Shown here: positions 17,658 to 26,515 of the stretch, piece after piece
How the letters are laid out: every line of letters starts with the position of its first letter
Position numbering within the stretch: the stretch's first letter is position 1
DNA from: Acetobacter orleanensis
GTDB lineage: Bacteria > Pseudomonadota > Alphaproteobacteria > Acetobacterales > Acetobacteraceae
Direction: 5' to 3'
Length of the DNA stretch: 64,000 nt
Assembly (NCBI RefSeq): GCF_001581005.1
Contig: NZ_LHZV01000066.1
Coordinates: 124,001-188,000, forward strand
Translations under genes and position numbers: made by a program
Notes under the pieces: model-generated
What the model saw: the letters and a program-made list of their open reading frames with translations, nothing else
The model's database searches: none
What the model was told of the DNA's origin: nothing

Positions 17658-18908
17658 GTGAAAGAGACTGGTTTATCCGATCATTATGAAAATGATGCCG
17701 CGGAGAAATTATCCCCTGAAAAGCGCCTTTCACCAGAACAGCAGAACCTGAAAAACGCTATCAAGGCGTTTTGTATTACGCATCAGCAGGATACTCATGC
17801 GGTTTTTGTAATTGAAGGGGATGCTGGAACCGGGAAAAGCATCGTTATCAATTCTATTTTTAACGAAATACAGGCGCTTTCTCGTGGAGCTGATAAAAAC
17901 AGTCCTTTCTGGAAGACAGACAACTCTCTTGTCGTGAACCATCCAGAAATGATGAAATTGTATAAAAACATTTCTGAATCTTATCCGGCTTTGAAAAAGA
18001 AGGATTTTGAGCGCCCCACTACGTTTATAAATAGAATGCATAAAGTCGGGAAAACGGCAGATATTCTCTTTGTAGATGAAGCACATCTTCTTTTGATAAA
18101 AAGCGACAAATACAACAGATTTGAGCAAAACAATCATCTAGAAGAACTCATAAAGCTCTCTAGAATTACAGTTCTGGTTTTTGATGAAAAGCAGGTTTTG
18201 AAATTCAAGAGTTGCTGGAGCAAGAGTCTTTTAAACTCTTTGTTGAAAGACATTCCGTGTCAGACGTATCACCTCAGAACGCAGTTCCGGATGCAGGCGG
18301 GGCAGGATGTGCTCGACTGGATTGAGGGGTTTTGTCATAAAACAATTCTCCCCATGCCGCATAAACAGGCGTTTGATTTCCGGTTTTTTGCAGATGCGCA
18401 GGATCTTTATGACGCAATCCAAAAGGAAAATAGCCGCCACGGCCTTTCCCGCATGGTCGCGACCTATGATTATCCTTATCGGCTGGATGGGCAGGACCAT
18501 TTTATCCATGAAGGGCGTTTTACCCTCCGGTGGGATCGGTCCAAGCCGGATGAAAAGCTGCCATGGGCTGAGCGGCCTGATACGATCGATGAAGTTGGGT
18601 CTGTCTATACCGTGCAGGGATTTGACCTGAATTATGTCGGGCTGATTTTAGGCCCCTCCGTGCTGTATGACCCGGTGACAGATGGCATCCGTATCGACAC
18701 AAATCTGTATGAAGACGGCGCTGCCTTTGCCGGGCGAGACGGGATTCAGGACCCGGATGGCACCAAAGAACGCATTATGCTGAATGCGATCAATGTGCTG
18801 ATGACACGTGCGGTGCACGGCTTGTTTATTTACGCGAGCGATCCGGCTTTGCGGGAAAGACTCATGCAAGCGCAGACCAGCAGCACTCAGGCGCGTGAAA
18901 GCGTCTGA
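17658..18908 (+). CDS. DUF2075 helicase-like ATPase, compositionally mosaic
   Basis: A 416-residue protein of the DUF2075 (Schlafen-like DNA/RNA helicase) group. I chose GTG 17658 because AAGGAGG lies at 17647-17653 directly upstream and an upstream start would overlap the peptidase gene. Walker A is IEGDAGTGKS (residues 52-61). Walker B is ILFVDEAHLLL. Later motifs are VYTVQGFDLNYVGLILGPS and NVLMTRAVHGLFIYASDP, as in superfamily 1 helicases. The first half is AT-rich: bases 18061-18120 are 30 percent GC and 18121-18180 are 33 percent, while the second half resembles the neighbours. That suggests recent transfer or recombination. Some relatives sit in defence contexts, but no partner gene is seen here. 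Confidence 0.8.
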   Translation: MKETGLSDHYENDAAEKLSPEKRLSPEQQNLKNAIKAFCITHQQDTHAVFVIEGDAGTGKSIVINSIFNEIQALSRGADKNSPFWKTDNSLVVNHPEMMKLYKNISESYPALKKKDFERPTTFINRMHKVGKTADILFVDEAHLLLIKSDKYNRFEQNNHLEELIKLSRITVLVFDEKQVLKFKSCWSKSLLNSLLKDIPCQTYHLRTQFRMQAGQDVLDWIEGFCHKTILPMPHKQAFDFRFFADAQDLYDAIQKENSRHGLSRMVATYDYPYRLDGQDHFIHEGRFTLRWDRSKPDEKLPWAERPDTIDEVGSVYTVQGFDLNYVGLILGPSVLYDPVTDGIRIDTNLYEDGAAFAGRDGIQDPDGTKERIMLNAINVLMTRAVHGLFIYASDPALRERLMQAQTSSTQARESV

Positions 18909-19136
18909 TCAGAACGATTTTCCGGGTATGCATGGCTGCCCGGCTCGCCGGGAGCAAGGCTGCTCTGCAAGGGCTTCTTTAAAGAATATTGGCCTGTTTT
19001 CCTGCAGGGCACAGAAAAAACCGCGGGCGTTCGACCAAAACAGAGTGTTTTCTTGCAATACAGGACTTGTCCTGTCCGCATTGTGGTGCCACCTGTTTCA
19101 CACAGACACGTAGCAGACGATCAGGATCAGGTTGCC

Positions 19137-19700
19137 ATGTTTATTGAAACTGAAGACACCCCTAACCCCGCCACGCTGAAGTTCCTTCCCGGCCGCACCG
19201 TGATGGGCGACGCCGGAACGGCTGATTTTATTGATGCGGATGCCGTGCAGGGCCGCTCCCCGCTGGCAGAAGCGCTGTTTGCTCTGCCCGGCGTCTCCCG
19301 CGTGTTTATGGGGTATGACTTTGTCTCCGTGACCAAGTCCGATCAGGAAGATTGGGCCGAGTTGCGTCCGCTGGTGCTGACAGCCCTGATGGACCATTTC
19401 GTATCCGGCGCGCCGGTTGTGGCGGAAGGCGTTGGGATTACGGAAGAAGCCATTGCGCCGGAAGATATGGAGATCGTCACCCAGATCAAGGAACTGCTGG
19501 ACACGCGCGTTCGCCCCGCAGTGGCGGGGGATGGCGGGGACATTGTCTTCCGTGGCTACAAGGATGGCATTGTGCGCCTGACCATGCAGGGGGCTTGTTC
19601 TGGTTGCCCCTCTTCCCGCGCAACGCTGAAGCATGGTGTTGAAAACATGCTGCGGCATTACGTGCCGGAAGTTGTCTCCGTGGAGCAGGTTGAAGGGTAA
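19137..19700 (+). CDS. NifU-like Fe-S scaffold/carrier protein (Nfu type)
   Basis: A 187-residue protein starting at ATG 19137 (MFIETEDTPNPATLKFLPG), with AGGA upstream. The N-terminal Nfu_N domain (TEDTPNPATLKF, then LAEALFALPGVSRVFMGYDF) is followed by the C-terminal NifU domain containing VAGDGGDIVF and the cluster-binding CSGCPSS, where the CxxC pair binds an Fe-S cluster at a dimer interface. These proteins deliver 4Fe-4S clusters to apoproteins such as aconitase and lipoate synthase. The 228 bases between the DUF2075 gene and this start hold no gene I can support. Confidence 0.93.
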   Translation: MFIETEDTPNPATLKFLPGRTVMGDAGTADFIDADAVQGRSPLAEALFALPGVSRVFMGYDFVSVTKSDQEDWAELRPLVLTALMDHFVSGAPVVAEGVGITEEAIAPEDMEIVTQIKELLDTRVRPAVAGDGGDIVFRGYKDGIVRLTMQGACSGCPSSRATLKHGVENMLRHYVPEVVSVEQVEG

Positions 19701-19759
19701 GGTCGTCCTTCAGTCTCTTCCCGTCTCAGAACCTGTGACCTAAAAGAGGTATAAACAGC

Positions 19760-19849
19760 CTGCTCCCGCGCAGACACGGGGGAGCGGATGTTCTGACATG
19801 GACAACATGAAGGCCCGTAGCGGAAACCCCGCATACGCGGGGGAGCAGA
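19760..19849. CRISPR. Two-repeat CRISPR-like remnant (type I-E-like)
   Basis: Two 29-base units at 19760-19788 and 19821-19849 match at 21 of 29 positions, sharing GGGGGAGC near the 3' end and a GC-rich dyad (CCCCGC ATAC GCGGGG in the second). The period is 61 bases and the gap 32 bases, the exact geometry of type I-E arrays, and the second unit resembles the I-E form CGG...CCCCGC...GCGGGG. No further units lie 61 bases on either side and no cas gene is in the window. The second unit overlaps the leader of the next gene. It may be a decayed array or a pair of GC-rich hairpins. Confidence 0.42.
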
Positions 19850-19861
19850 GGCGGAACTAAT

Positions 19862-20443
19862 ATGCTGGATAATAGCGGGCTGGATCTTCTTTTCCAAAAG
19901 GCGCGCACGCCTCGGCGTTGGATGGCCCGGCCGGTGGAGCCCGCGTTGTTGCGCCGCCTGTATAGTCTGGTGAGCCTCGGCCCCACTTCCGGCAATTGTA
20001 GCCCCGCCCGGTTTGTTTTTATTACGGCTTCGGAAGGCCGGGAGCGCCTGCGCCCGGCGCTTTCCGCAGGCAATGTGAACCGCGTGATGGGCGCGCCGGT
20101 TATTGCCATTGTGGCGTATGATCCCCTGTTTTTTGATGAACTGCCGCGTCTTGCCCCCAATGAGGAACTTCGCTCGTGGTTTGCGGCGGATGTCGGGCTG
20201 GCGGAAGAAACCGCTTTCCGGAATGGTACGCTGGAAGGGGCCTATATGATTACGGCCGCCCGTGCTCTCGGGTTGGATGCGCTGCCTATTTCCGGGTTTG
20301 ACCAGAGCATGGTGGAAGATAGTTTTCTGGCCGAAGAGGGCTGGCGCGCAAATTTCCTGCTCTGCCTTGGCTATGGGGATATCGAACACCTTCCCCCCCG
20401 CGCGCCGCGACTGGGGTTTGATGAAGCGTGCCGCCTGCTGTGA
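19862..20443 (+). CDS. RutE/HadB-like malonic semialdehyde reductase (nitroreductase family)
   Basis: A 193-residue flavin reductase. The N-terminus LFQKARTPRRWMARPVEPALLRRLYSL and SLGPTSGNCSPARFVFI match the RutE branch of the nitroreductase family, which binds FMN and reduces 3-oxopropanoate formed in pyrimidine breakdown. GTLEGAYMITAARALGLDALPISGFD is also conserved. None of the other rut genes is nearby, so the physiological substrate could instead be another small aldehyde or nitro compound. The upstream leader carries the CRISPR-like repeat, whose AGAGG may act as the ribosome binding site. tsaB begins two bases after the stop. Confidence 0.85.
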   Translation: MLDNSGLDLLFQKARTPRRWMARPVEPALLRRLYSLVSLGPTSGNCSPARFVFITASEGRERLRPALSAGNVNRVMGAPVIAIVAYDPLFFDELPRLAPNEELRSWFAADVGLAEETAFRNGTLEGAYMITAARALGLDALPISGFDQSMVEDSFLAEEGWRANFLLCLGYGDIEHLPPRAPRLGFDEACRLL

Positions 20444-20445
20444 GG

Positions 20446-21138
20446 ATGCCTGAACGGATTCTGGTGCTGGACGGCAGCCCGGCTGGAGACGCCGCCTGTG
20501 GTCTGGCGGCCTGCCTGACTCCTGCTTCTGATGGTGGGTTGACCCTTCTCGCGCACGCAAGTGCTGCGGGAAAGCAGGCGGCGGAAAATATCAGCCTTCT
20601 GGCGGCAGAAGCCCTGCAACAGGCTGGTTGGGGGGCAGGTTATTCTGTGCAGCCCGATTTGGTAGCCGTCGTGACGGGCCCCGGCTCCTTTACCGGCCTG
20701 CGCGCCTCCTGCGCCATGGCGGCAGGGTATGCCATTGGGGCGGGTTGCCCGCTGGTGGGGGTTACTCGTGGGGAAGCACTGCGTTCGGACCTTGAGGCAG
20801 AATGTGCTCGGCATGGGGAACTGGCAGGCTGGCTTCTGGTAACCGCAGCGCGGCGCGGCCGTGTGTTTGTGGAACGGGCCGACGGCGTGCAGGCGGTCGC
20901 ACTGGCAGACTGGTCTCCTCTGCCCGGTCGGTGGTTGGTGGCGGGAGATGCTGCGGCTACCCTCCCGGTGGAGGGCGCTGTTATTTCTGGCCTGACACAG
21001 CCAACTGCCATCCAGATTGCGGCGGCAGCCGTTGCAAGGCTGACAGGCAAGCTCGCGCCGCGGGATGCCCTGCCGTTATATGTTGACCCACCAGAAGCCA
21101 AGCTTCCGGCGGCTGGTTTACGGTCTGCGCCGGTTTGA
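20446..21138 (+). CDS. tsaB: tRNA threonylcarbamoyladenosine synthesis protein TsaB
   Basis: A 230-residue member of the TsaB/YeaZ family, the partner of TsaD and TsaE in making t6A at position 37 of tRNAs that read ANN codons. ILVLDGSPAGDAACGL at the start is the ASKHA nucleotide-fold first strand, and the diagnostic PGSFTGLRASCAMAAGYA follows near residues 78-95. ATG 20446 is preferred because it places the conserved strand at the usual distance; an in-frame GTG at 20428 overlapping the previous gene is an alternative. Its stop overlaps the TTG start of rimI, a common tsaB-rimI pairing. Confidence 0.92.
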   Translation: MPERILVLDGSPAGDAACGLAACLTPASDGGLTLLAHASAAGKQAAENISLLAAEALQQAGWGAGYSVQPDLVAVVTGPGSFTGLRASCAMAAGYAIGAGCPLVGVTRGEALRSDLEAECARHGELAGWLLVTAARRGRVFVERADGVQAVALADWSPLPGRWLVAGDAAATLPVEGAVISGLTQPTAIQIAAAAVARLTGKLAPRDALPLYVDPPEAKLPAAGLRSAPV

Positions 21139-21602
21139 GCCAGACAGTTTTCGAGCCTGTGGAGATTGTTGAAGCGACTTTGGCCCACGGCGCAGTGCTG
21201 GCAGCCCTGCACGCACACAGTTTTTCAGCGGAGGATGTGTGGGACGAAGAAGCCTTGAAGCAGCTTCTTCCCATGCCGGGCGTCGTGACGGCCCTTGCGC
21301 TGCGGGATGACCAGCCCGCAGGTTTTCTCATGATCCGCTGCGTGGCGGACGAAGCTGAAATCCTGACCCTCTGTGTTGCCACAGCATACCGCCAGCAAGG
21401 CATTGCGCGGCAGCTTTTGACATGGGGTGTGATGGAAGCGCAGGACAGGGGCGCGGACCATATGTTTCTGGAAGTCTCTGTAAAAAACACTGCTGCGCAG
21501 GCGCTTTATGCAGGCACTGGATTTGTGCAGGCTGGAAAGAGGCGCGCTTATTACCCGGATGGATCAGATGCGCTGGTGCTGATGCATAGTTGGGGCGGGT
21601 AA
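21135..21602 (+). CDS. rimI: Ribosomal protein S18 alanine N-acetyltransferase (RimI-like)
   Basis: A 155-residue GNAT acetyltransferase. AEILTLCVATAYRQQGIARQLL forms the beta4 strand and the acetyl-CoA pyrophosphate-binding loop (here RQQGIA), and LEVSVKNTAAQALYAGTGFVQAGKRRAYY is the typical RimI C-terminal part. RimI acetylates the N-terminus of ribosomal protein S18. Assignment rests on this sequence and on the overlap with tsaB: the start is TTG in a TTGA overlap with the tsaB stop, implying coupled translation. A terminator follows before convergent purD. Confidence 0.9.
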   Translation: MSQTVFEPVEIVEATLAHGAVLAALHAHSFSAEDVWDEEALKQLLPMPGVVTALALRDDQPAGFLMIRCVADEAEILTLCVATAYRQQGIARQLLTWGVMEAQDRGADHMFLEVSVKNTAAQALYAGTGFVQAGKRRAYYPDGSDALVLMHSWGG

Positions 21603-21654
21603 GCCGGAACGCATCTGTTCTGGTGGAAGTTCAGACTCTGTTTGCGTGTGTGGG

Positions 21655-21699
21655 CCTGAAAAAAATCGTGTGACGCTCATAAAAACTGGAGCGTCACAC
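21655..21699 (-). terminator. Rho-independent terminator of purD
   Basis: An 11-bp perfect stem (arms 21668-21678 and 21689-21699, GTGTGACGCTC and its complement). On the minus strand it is followed by a run of T (A run at 21659-21665 on the plus strand), so it ends purD and may also stop rimI readthrough. Confidence 0.85.
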
Positions 21700-21712
21700 A
21701 TATCGAAAAGCC

Positions 21713-22981
21713 TTAAAGTGCGCGAGCCCCAATGTCGGTGCGCCATGCTGCGCCATCCCACGAGATAGCTTTCACGCCTGCATAGGCACGGTCCCGCGCC
21801 TGCTGCACATTGTCTCCAAGAGCGCAGACAGACAGAACGCGGCCCCCGGTCACAACCAGCTCTCCGGCAGTGTTTTCTTTAGTGCCAGCCTGAAACACGC
21901 GCACACCTTCGAGTGCTTCAGCATCAGCGATGCCGGAAATAACAGCGCCGGTTTCAGGCTGTGCGGGATAGCCGCGTGCGGCCATGACGACGCTGATGGC
22001 GGCCTGATCGGAGAAGGTGACGGGGGTTGTGTCCAGCCTGTCTTCCGCAAGGGCCGCCAGTGCGGGCAGCAGGTCGGAGGTCAGGCGGAGCAGAAGCGCC
22101 TGTGCTTCCGGGTCCCCAAAGCGGACATTATATTCAATGAGTTGCGGGCCGGTTTCCGTCAGCATCAGGCCAGCGAAAATCACGCCCCGGAAAGGGGTGC
22201 CCCGGCGGACCATTTCTTTCAGCATGGGGCGCACAAGCAGATCCAGCGCGGCTTCCTGCGCGGCACGGTCAAACCCGCGCGGCGGAGAGACCGCGCCCAT
22301 GCCGCCGGTGTTGGGGCCGGTATCGCCATCGCCAATGCGCTTATGGTCGTGTGCGGCACCAATCAGCATGGCTGTCTCGCCCGAGCAGAAGGCGAAGAGA
22401 GAGACTTCCTCCCCCACCAGACAGTCTTCAATCACCACGCTACGGCCAGCCTCGCCCATGCTGCCCTGCGTCATCATCTCTCGCACGGCGTCCTGCGCTT
22501 CCGCAACGGTTTGCGCCACAACCACGCCTTTGCCCGCAGCCAGCCCATCGGCTTTCACCACAATCGGCGCGCCGCGTTCCGCGATATAGGTAATGGCGGC
22601 CTCTGCACTGGTAAAGCGTTCACCCCGGGCGGTGGGTACGCCCGCAGCATAGCAGACTTCCTTGCTGAAACTCTTACTGCCTTCCAGACGGGCCGCAGCC
22701 TGCGTGGGGCCTGCGCAGGCCAGACCGGCTACGGCACAGGCATCCGCCAGACCGGCGACCAGCGGGGCTTCCGGGCCGGGAACAATCAGGTCAATCTGCT
22801 GTTCTTTGGCAAAAGCGACCAGAGCGGGTACGTCGCTCGCGCCAATGGCCACATTGGTGCCAAGCTCCGCCGTGCCGGGGTTGCCGGGGGCAATGAACAA
22901 AGCCGTCAGTTTGGGGGACCGCGCCAGTGTTGCAGCCAGTGCATGTTCTCGGCCGCCGGACCCAACCAGAAGTACCCGCAT
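21713..22981 (-). CDS. purD: Phosphoribosylamine-glycine ligase
   Basis: GAR synthetase, which joins glycine to phosphoribosylamine using ATP in purine synthesis. The 422-residue protein starts at the ATG 22979-22981 with the canonical MRVLLVGSGGREHALA; a longer start five codons upstream is unlikely. The ATP-grasp domain is seen in PIVVKADGLAAGKGVVVA and EYNVRFGDPEAQALLLRL, which binds the metal-ATP. ARLEGSKSFSKEVCYAAGVPTA is also diagnostic. It diverges from xseA, with 66 bases between the two start codons. Confidence 0.97.
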   Translation of the reverse strand: MRVLLVGSGGREHALAATLARSPKLTALFIAPGNPGTAELGTNVAIGASDVPALVAFAKEQQIDLIVPGPEAPLVAGLADACAVAGLACAGPTQAAARLEGSKSFSKEVCYAAGVPTARGERFTSAEAAITYIAERGAPIVVKADGLAAGKGVVVAQTVAEAQDAVREMMTQGSMGEAGRSVVIEDCLVGEEVSLFAFCSGETAMLIGAAHDHKRIGDGDTGPNTGGMGAVSPPRGFDRAAQEAALDLLVRPMLKEMVRRGTPFRGVIFAGLMLTETGPQLIEYNVRFGDPEAQALLLRLTSDLLPALAALAEDRLDTTPVTFSDQAAISVVMAARGYPAQPETGAVISGIADAEALEGVRVFQAGTKENTAGELVVTGGRVLSVCALGDNVQQARDRAYAGVKAISWDGAAWRTDIGARAL

Positions 22982-23047
22982 ATTTTTCTCTCTCACTCTG
23001 TCAGCTCTGCTCTTTCAGGGTGAGCGTCTGTAGCATAGGTTGGGCGA

Positions 23048-24508
23048 ATGATCGAAGGGCTTGCACCAGAGGCATCTTCCGGCGGGAATGTGCCGGAATA
23101 TAGTGTCTCCGAAATTTCCGGGGCTATCAGGCGTACGCTTGAGGGCACGTTTGGCCGTGTGCGGGTGCGCGGAGAAATTACCGAATTTAAACGCTACCCC
23201 TCCGGGCACCTCTATTTTTCGCTGAAAGATGAGCGTGGCAAGATTTCCGGCGTGGTCTGGCGCGGGTCAGTCTCCCGCCTTGGGCTGGCGCCGGAAAACG
23301 GGCTGGAAATTATCGCTACGGGCAAAATTTCCGCTTACGGCGAACGCTCCAGCTACCAGCTTGTGGTGGAGCGGATGGAGTATGCGGGAGAAGGCGCGCT
23401 GCTGGCCCGCATTGAACGCCTGCGCCTGAAGCTGGCGGAAGAGGGGGTGTTTGACGCAGAGCGCAAACGCCCCCTTCCCTTGCTGCCGCGTGTGATCGGG
23501 GTGGTGACATCCGCACAGGGGGCTGTGCTGCATGATATCTGCACGACCCTCAGCCGCCGCTTTCCCCGCCCGGTGCTGGTGTGGCCGGTGGCGGTGCAGG
23601 GTGAAGGCTCAGCCGCCCAGATTACGGCTGCTATTAACGGGTTTTCCGCGCTGGATGGTCATGGCGGGGTGCCGCGCCCGGATGTGCTGATTGTGGCGCG
23701 GGGTGGCGGGTCTCTGGAAGACCTGATGGCGTTTAATGATGAAGCCGTGGTGCGGGCCGCTGCGGCCTGTAGCATCCCGCTGATTTCCGCCGTGGGGCAT
23801 GAGACAGATACCACGCTGATCGATTTTGCATCAGACCGCCGCGCCCCAACGCCCACGGCGGCAGCGGAACTGGCCGTGCCCGTGCGCACGGACCTGCTGG
23901 CGGAACTGGGGCATCGGGGCGCGCGGGCGCTGGGGGCGTTGTCCCGCATGATGCAGACAGCCCGCCTGCGGCTGGACCGGGCTGCGGCGGCTTTGCCCGA
24001 TCTGCCCGGCCTGCTGGGCACGGCGCGTATGATGCTGGATGACCGGGGCCGTAGACTGGATGTGGCCCTGCCCGGCTTTGTGCAGGGGCGGCGGGCCGCA
24101 CTGGTAGGGGTGGAGCGGCATATGCCCGCAGTGGCAACGCTGCTGTCTGCCCGTAATACCCGGCTGGCTCTGCTTGGCAGCGCCTTGCAGACAGGTCTGC
24201 GGCAGGCGTTCCAGAGGCAGGAAGCCCGTCTGGTGCGGTTGCGGATTTCCCCTGCCCCGCTGGCGGCGCTGGTGCGGGAGCGACGTGCCGCGCTGGCAGG
24301 CGTGGGAGGGCAGCTGGAAGCTGTTTCTCCGCAGGCGGTGCTGGCGCGGGGCTACGCTCTGGTTACTGCCGGAGGGCAACCCGTGACATCCGCCCGTGGG
24401 CTGAAAGTGGGGGAGGATGTTGTGCTGACATTTGGTGATGGCCAGCGTGATGCCGTGATCACCCGGAAAAAGCCTGCCAAAACGGAACAGACAACTCTGG
24501 AACTTTAG
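23048..24508 (+). CDS. xseA: Exodeoxyribonuclease VII large subunit
   Basis: XseA is the catalytic subunit of the single-strand-specific exonuclease ExoVII, involved in repair. The 486-residue protein has an N-terminal OB fold (YSVSEISGAIRRTLEGTFG, VRGEITEFKRYPSGHLYFSL), then LPLLPRVIGVVTSAQGAVLHDI, the catalytic-domain motif DVLIVARGGGSLEDLMAFNDE and PLISAVGHETDTTLIDFASD, followed by a long helical region with many Arg and Ala and the C-terminal LARGYALVT. The small subunit gene xseB is not in the window. The start ATG at 23048 gives a short extra N-terminus before the conserved block. Confidence 0.96.
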   Translation: MIEGLAPEASSGGNVPEYSVSEISGAIRRTLEGTFGRVRVRGEITEFKRYPSGHLYFSLKDERGKISGVVWRGSVSRLGLAPENGLEIIATGKISAYGERSSYQLVVERMEYAGEGALLARIERLRLKLAEEGVFDAERKRPLPLLPRVIGVVTSAQGAVLHDICTTLSRRFPRPVLVWPVAVQGEGSAAQITAAINGFSALDGHGGVPRPDVLIVARGGGSLEDLMAFNDEAVVRAAAACSIPLISAVGHETDTTLIDFASDRRAPTPTAAAELAVPVRTDLLAELGHRGARALGALSRMMQTARLRLDRAAAALPDLPGLLGTARMMLDDRGRRLDVALPGFVQGRRAALVGVERHMPAVATLLSARNTRLALLGSALQTGLRQAFQRQEARLVRLRISPAPLAALVRERRAALAGVGGQLEAVSPQAVLARGYALVTAGGQPVTSARGLKVGEDVVLTFGDGQRDAVITRKKPAKTEQTTLEL

Positions 24509-24652
24509 GAAAGAAGACAGAGGAACTGTAAGAGAAGACAGGCGGCCCAGTTGAGCTTGAATTCCGATCCTGTCTATGGTGTCAGACAGTGCAGAACGCA
24601 CAGTAAAGAAACGGGGGCTGTGAGGCCCAACCTGCTTTTGGGGAATGTCCAC

Positions 24653-25012
24653 ATGTCCATACGTTTTCTTCCCGCAGTCGGATGCTGTCTTGCTCTAGGG
24701 CTGCTGGCCGGGTGTGCAGCACAGCCCGCAGTGCAGCCCTCAGCACAACAGAAAATCCCACTTCAGACCTTTCCGCAAAATATGGCTATCCAGCAGGGAA
24801 ACCCTGCCGATGAAAGCAAACTGACGAATGACCCCTCCGCTCCGGCCAACACGCCCTTGTGCGGCGTGGCGGCGCGGGAAAGTCAGGCCATGGCGGCGCA
24901 GAATTATCCCGAACCGCTGACAAGCGGGAACAGTTGCGTGCAGAATGCCTGCTTCAATACCCAGAGCGGCACGTATATTGCCGCGGATGGCACGCAGCGC
25001 GTCTGCCGGTAA
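24653..25012 (+). CDS. Small cysteine-containing putative lipoprotein
   Basis: A 119-residue protein from ATG 24653 (MSIRFLPAVGCCLALGLLAGCAAQ), in which LLAGC is a clear lipobox. A longer frame starting at 24551 would hide the signal peptide and is rejected. The mature part is rich in Gln, Pro and Asn and has four further cysteines (LCGVA, NSCVQNACF, RVCR), which may form disulfides in the periplasm. The repeated look of CVQNACFNTQSG and YIAADGTQRVC is typical of small Acetobacter envelope proteins, but no named family was recognised. It lies between xseA and tRNA-Leu. Confidence 0.72.
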   Translation: MSIRFLPAVGCCLALGLLAGCAAQPAVQPSAQQKIPLQTFPQNMAIQQGNPADESKLTNDPSAPANTPLCGVAARESQAMAAQNYPEPLTSGNSCVQNACFNTQSGTYIAADGTQRVCR

Positions 25013-25112
25013 GGTCCGGTCAGCCCATGTCCCGCTGCGTGGGGCATAGGGGGCTTGATCAGAGGATGTGGCCTTTCCTGCCAGCCATTTTGCTGATAGG
25101 GAGAGCCCTGCC

Positions 25113-25197
25113 GCGAGAGTGACGGAATCGGTAGACGTAGTCGGCTCAAAATCGACCGCCGCAAGGCATAGGGGTTCGAGTCCCCTCTCTCGCACCA
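25113..25197 (+). tRNA. tRNA-Leu (anticodon CAA)
   Basis: An 85-nt class II tRNA with encoded CCA. The acceptor arm pairs GCGAGAG with CTCTCGC, the anticodon loop is CTCAAAA with anticodon CAA, a long variable arm (CCGCCGCAAGGCAT) follows, and the T arm contains GGTTCGAGTCC. It reads TTG codons. Confidence 0.96.
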
Positions 25198-25228
25198 TAT
25201 TTGTCTCACTTCCTTTAAACCGGACAGG

Positions 25229-26419
25229 GTGATGACCTCCACACAATCCGCAAATTTCTCCCGTCCGGCTTCTCGCCCCGTGAACCCGTGTTTTTCCTCC
25301 GGCCCCTGCGCCAAACGGCCGGGATGGACCGTGTCCGCGCTGGATAATGCGTTTACAGGCCGTTCTCACCGCTCTGCGGAGGGGCGGGCGAGACTGGCGG
25401 AAGTGATTGACCGCTCCGCAGCCCTTCTAGGTGTTCCAGAAGGCTGGCGCGTGGGCATTGTTCCGGCTTCCGACACGGGCGCTGTGGAAATGGCGCTGTG
25501 GTCCCTGTTGGGCGCACGCCCGGTGGATGTGCTGGCGTTTGAAAGTTTTTCCTCCTTATGGGCGCAGGACATTGTCTCCCAGCTTCAGCTTGAAAATGCC
25601 CGTGTTCTGAAAGCCGAGTATGGGCAGTTGCCTGACCTCACGCAGGTGGACTGGACGCACGACGTGGTTCTGGCATGGAATGGCACCACGTCCGGCGTGT
25701 GCTTGCCCTCTGCCGATTTTATTCCGGCCCAGCATGACGGATTGGTGATCTGTGATGCGACCTCCGCCGCCTTTGCGATGGACCTGCCATGGGACCGGCT
25801 GGATGTGGTGACATGGTCTTGGCAGAAAGCTCTGGGCGGTGAGGCCGCGCACGGAATGCTCGCCCTGTCCCCCCGCGCGGTGGCACGGCTGGAGAGTTTT
25901 GAAGCTCCGCGTCCGCTACCGAAAATTTTCCGTCTGACGAGCAAAGGCAAGTTGATTGAAGGAATATTCCGTGGGGATACCATCAACACGCCGTCCATGC
26001 TGTGCGTGGAAGATGCGCTGGACAGCCTGAAATGGGCTGAGTCGATTGGCGGGTTGCCCGGCCTTAAAGCGCGCAGTCAGGCAAATCTGGCGGAAGTGAC
26101 GGCGTGGGAAGCCAGAACGGACTGGGTGGAGTTTCTTGCCCGGAATGATGCCGAGCGGTCATCCACCGCCATCTGTCTGCGCATCGTAGCCCCGTGGTTT
26201 TTAGCACTGGAACGGTCCGAGCAGATGAAGGCTGTCAAACAGATGGTCGCGCTGCTGGATGAGGAAGGCGTTGCGTTTGACATCGCTAGCTATCGGGATG
26301 CGCCACCGGGATTGCGGATCTGGGGTGGGGCGACGGTTGAGGCCTCGGACATCCGCGCCCTTCTGCCTTGGCTGGACTGGGCGTTTGCGCAGATTACACC
26401 GCTAACCTGTTTCGCCTGA
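25229..26419 (+). CDS. serC: Phosphoserine aminotransferase
   Basis: A PLP enzyme of 396 residues that makes phosphoserine from phosphohydroxypyruvate and glutamate in serine synthesis; it also acts in the DXP-independent pyridoxal route in some bacteria. The sequence is of the alphaproteobacterial branch: [70 protein letters not shown] and the lysine-bearing [19 protein letters not shown]. No serA follows, unlike in many relatives. It starts 31 bases after tRNA-Leu. Confidence 0.93.
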   Translation: MMTSTQSANFSRPASRPVNPCFSSGPCAKRPGWTVSALDNAFTGRSHRSAEGRARLAEVIDRSAALLGVPEGWRVGIVPASDTGAVEMALWSLLGARPVDVLAFESFSSLWAQDIVSQLQLENARVLKAEYGQLPDLTQVDWTHDVVLAWNGTTSGVCLPSADFIPAQHDGLVICDATSAAFAMDLPWDRLDVVTWSWQKALGGEAAHGMLALSPRAVARLESFEAPRPLPKIFRLTSKGKLIEGIFRGDTINTPSMLCVEDALDSLKWAESIGGLPGLKARSQANLAEVTAWEARTDWVEFLARNDAERSSTAICLRIVAPWFLALERSEQMKAVKQMVALLDEEGVAFDIASYRDAPPGLRIWGGATVEASDIRALLPWLDWAFAQITPLTCFA

Positions 26420-26515
26420 GTCACGTTTTCTCTCAAAACAGGGTGGACGAACCGCCAGAACCAACGCATCGTCTCGGTCTCGGCTTACACAGCAAAGACC
26501 AGACAGAAGTGCAGG

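Noticed and set aside
18909-19136. Short frames between the DUF2075 gene and the Nfu gene
   Set aside because: They lack ribosome binding sites and family features; the Nfu start at 19137 accounts for the coding signal that follows.
24740-25369. A 209-residue leftward frame containing [17 protein letters not shown]
   Set aside because: It is the antisense of tRNA-Leu plus flanks, another common false prediction.
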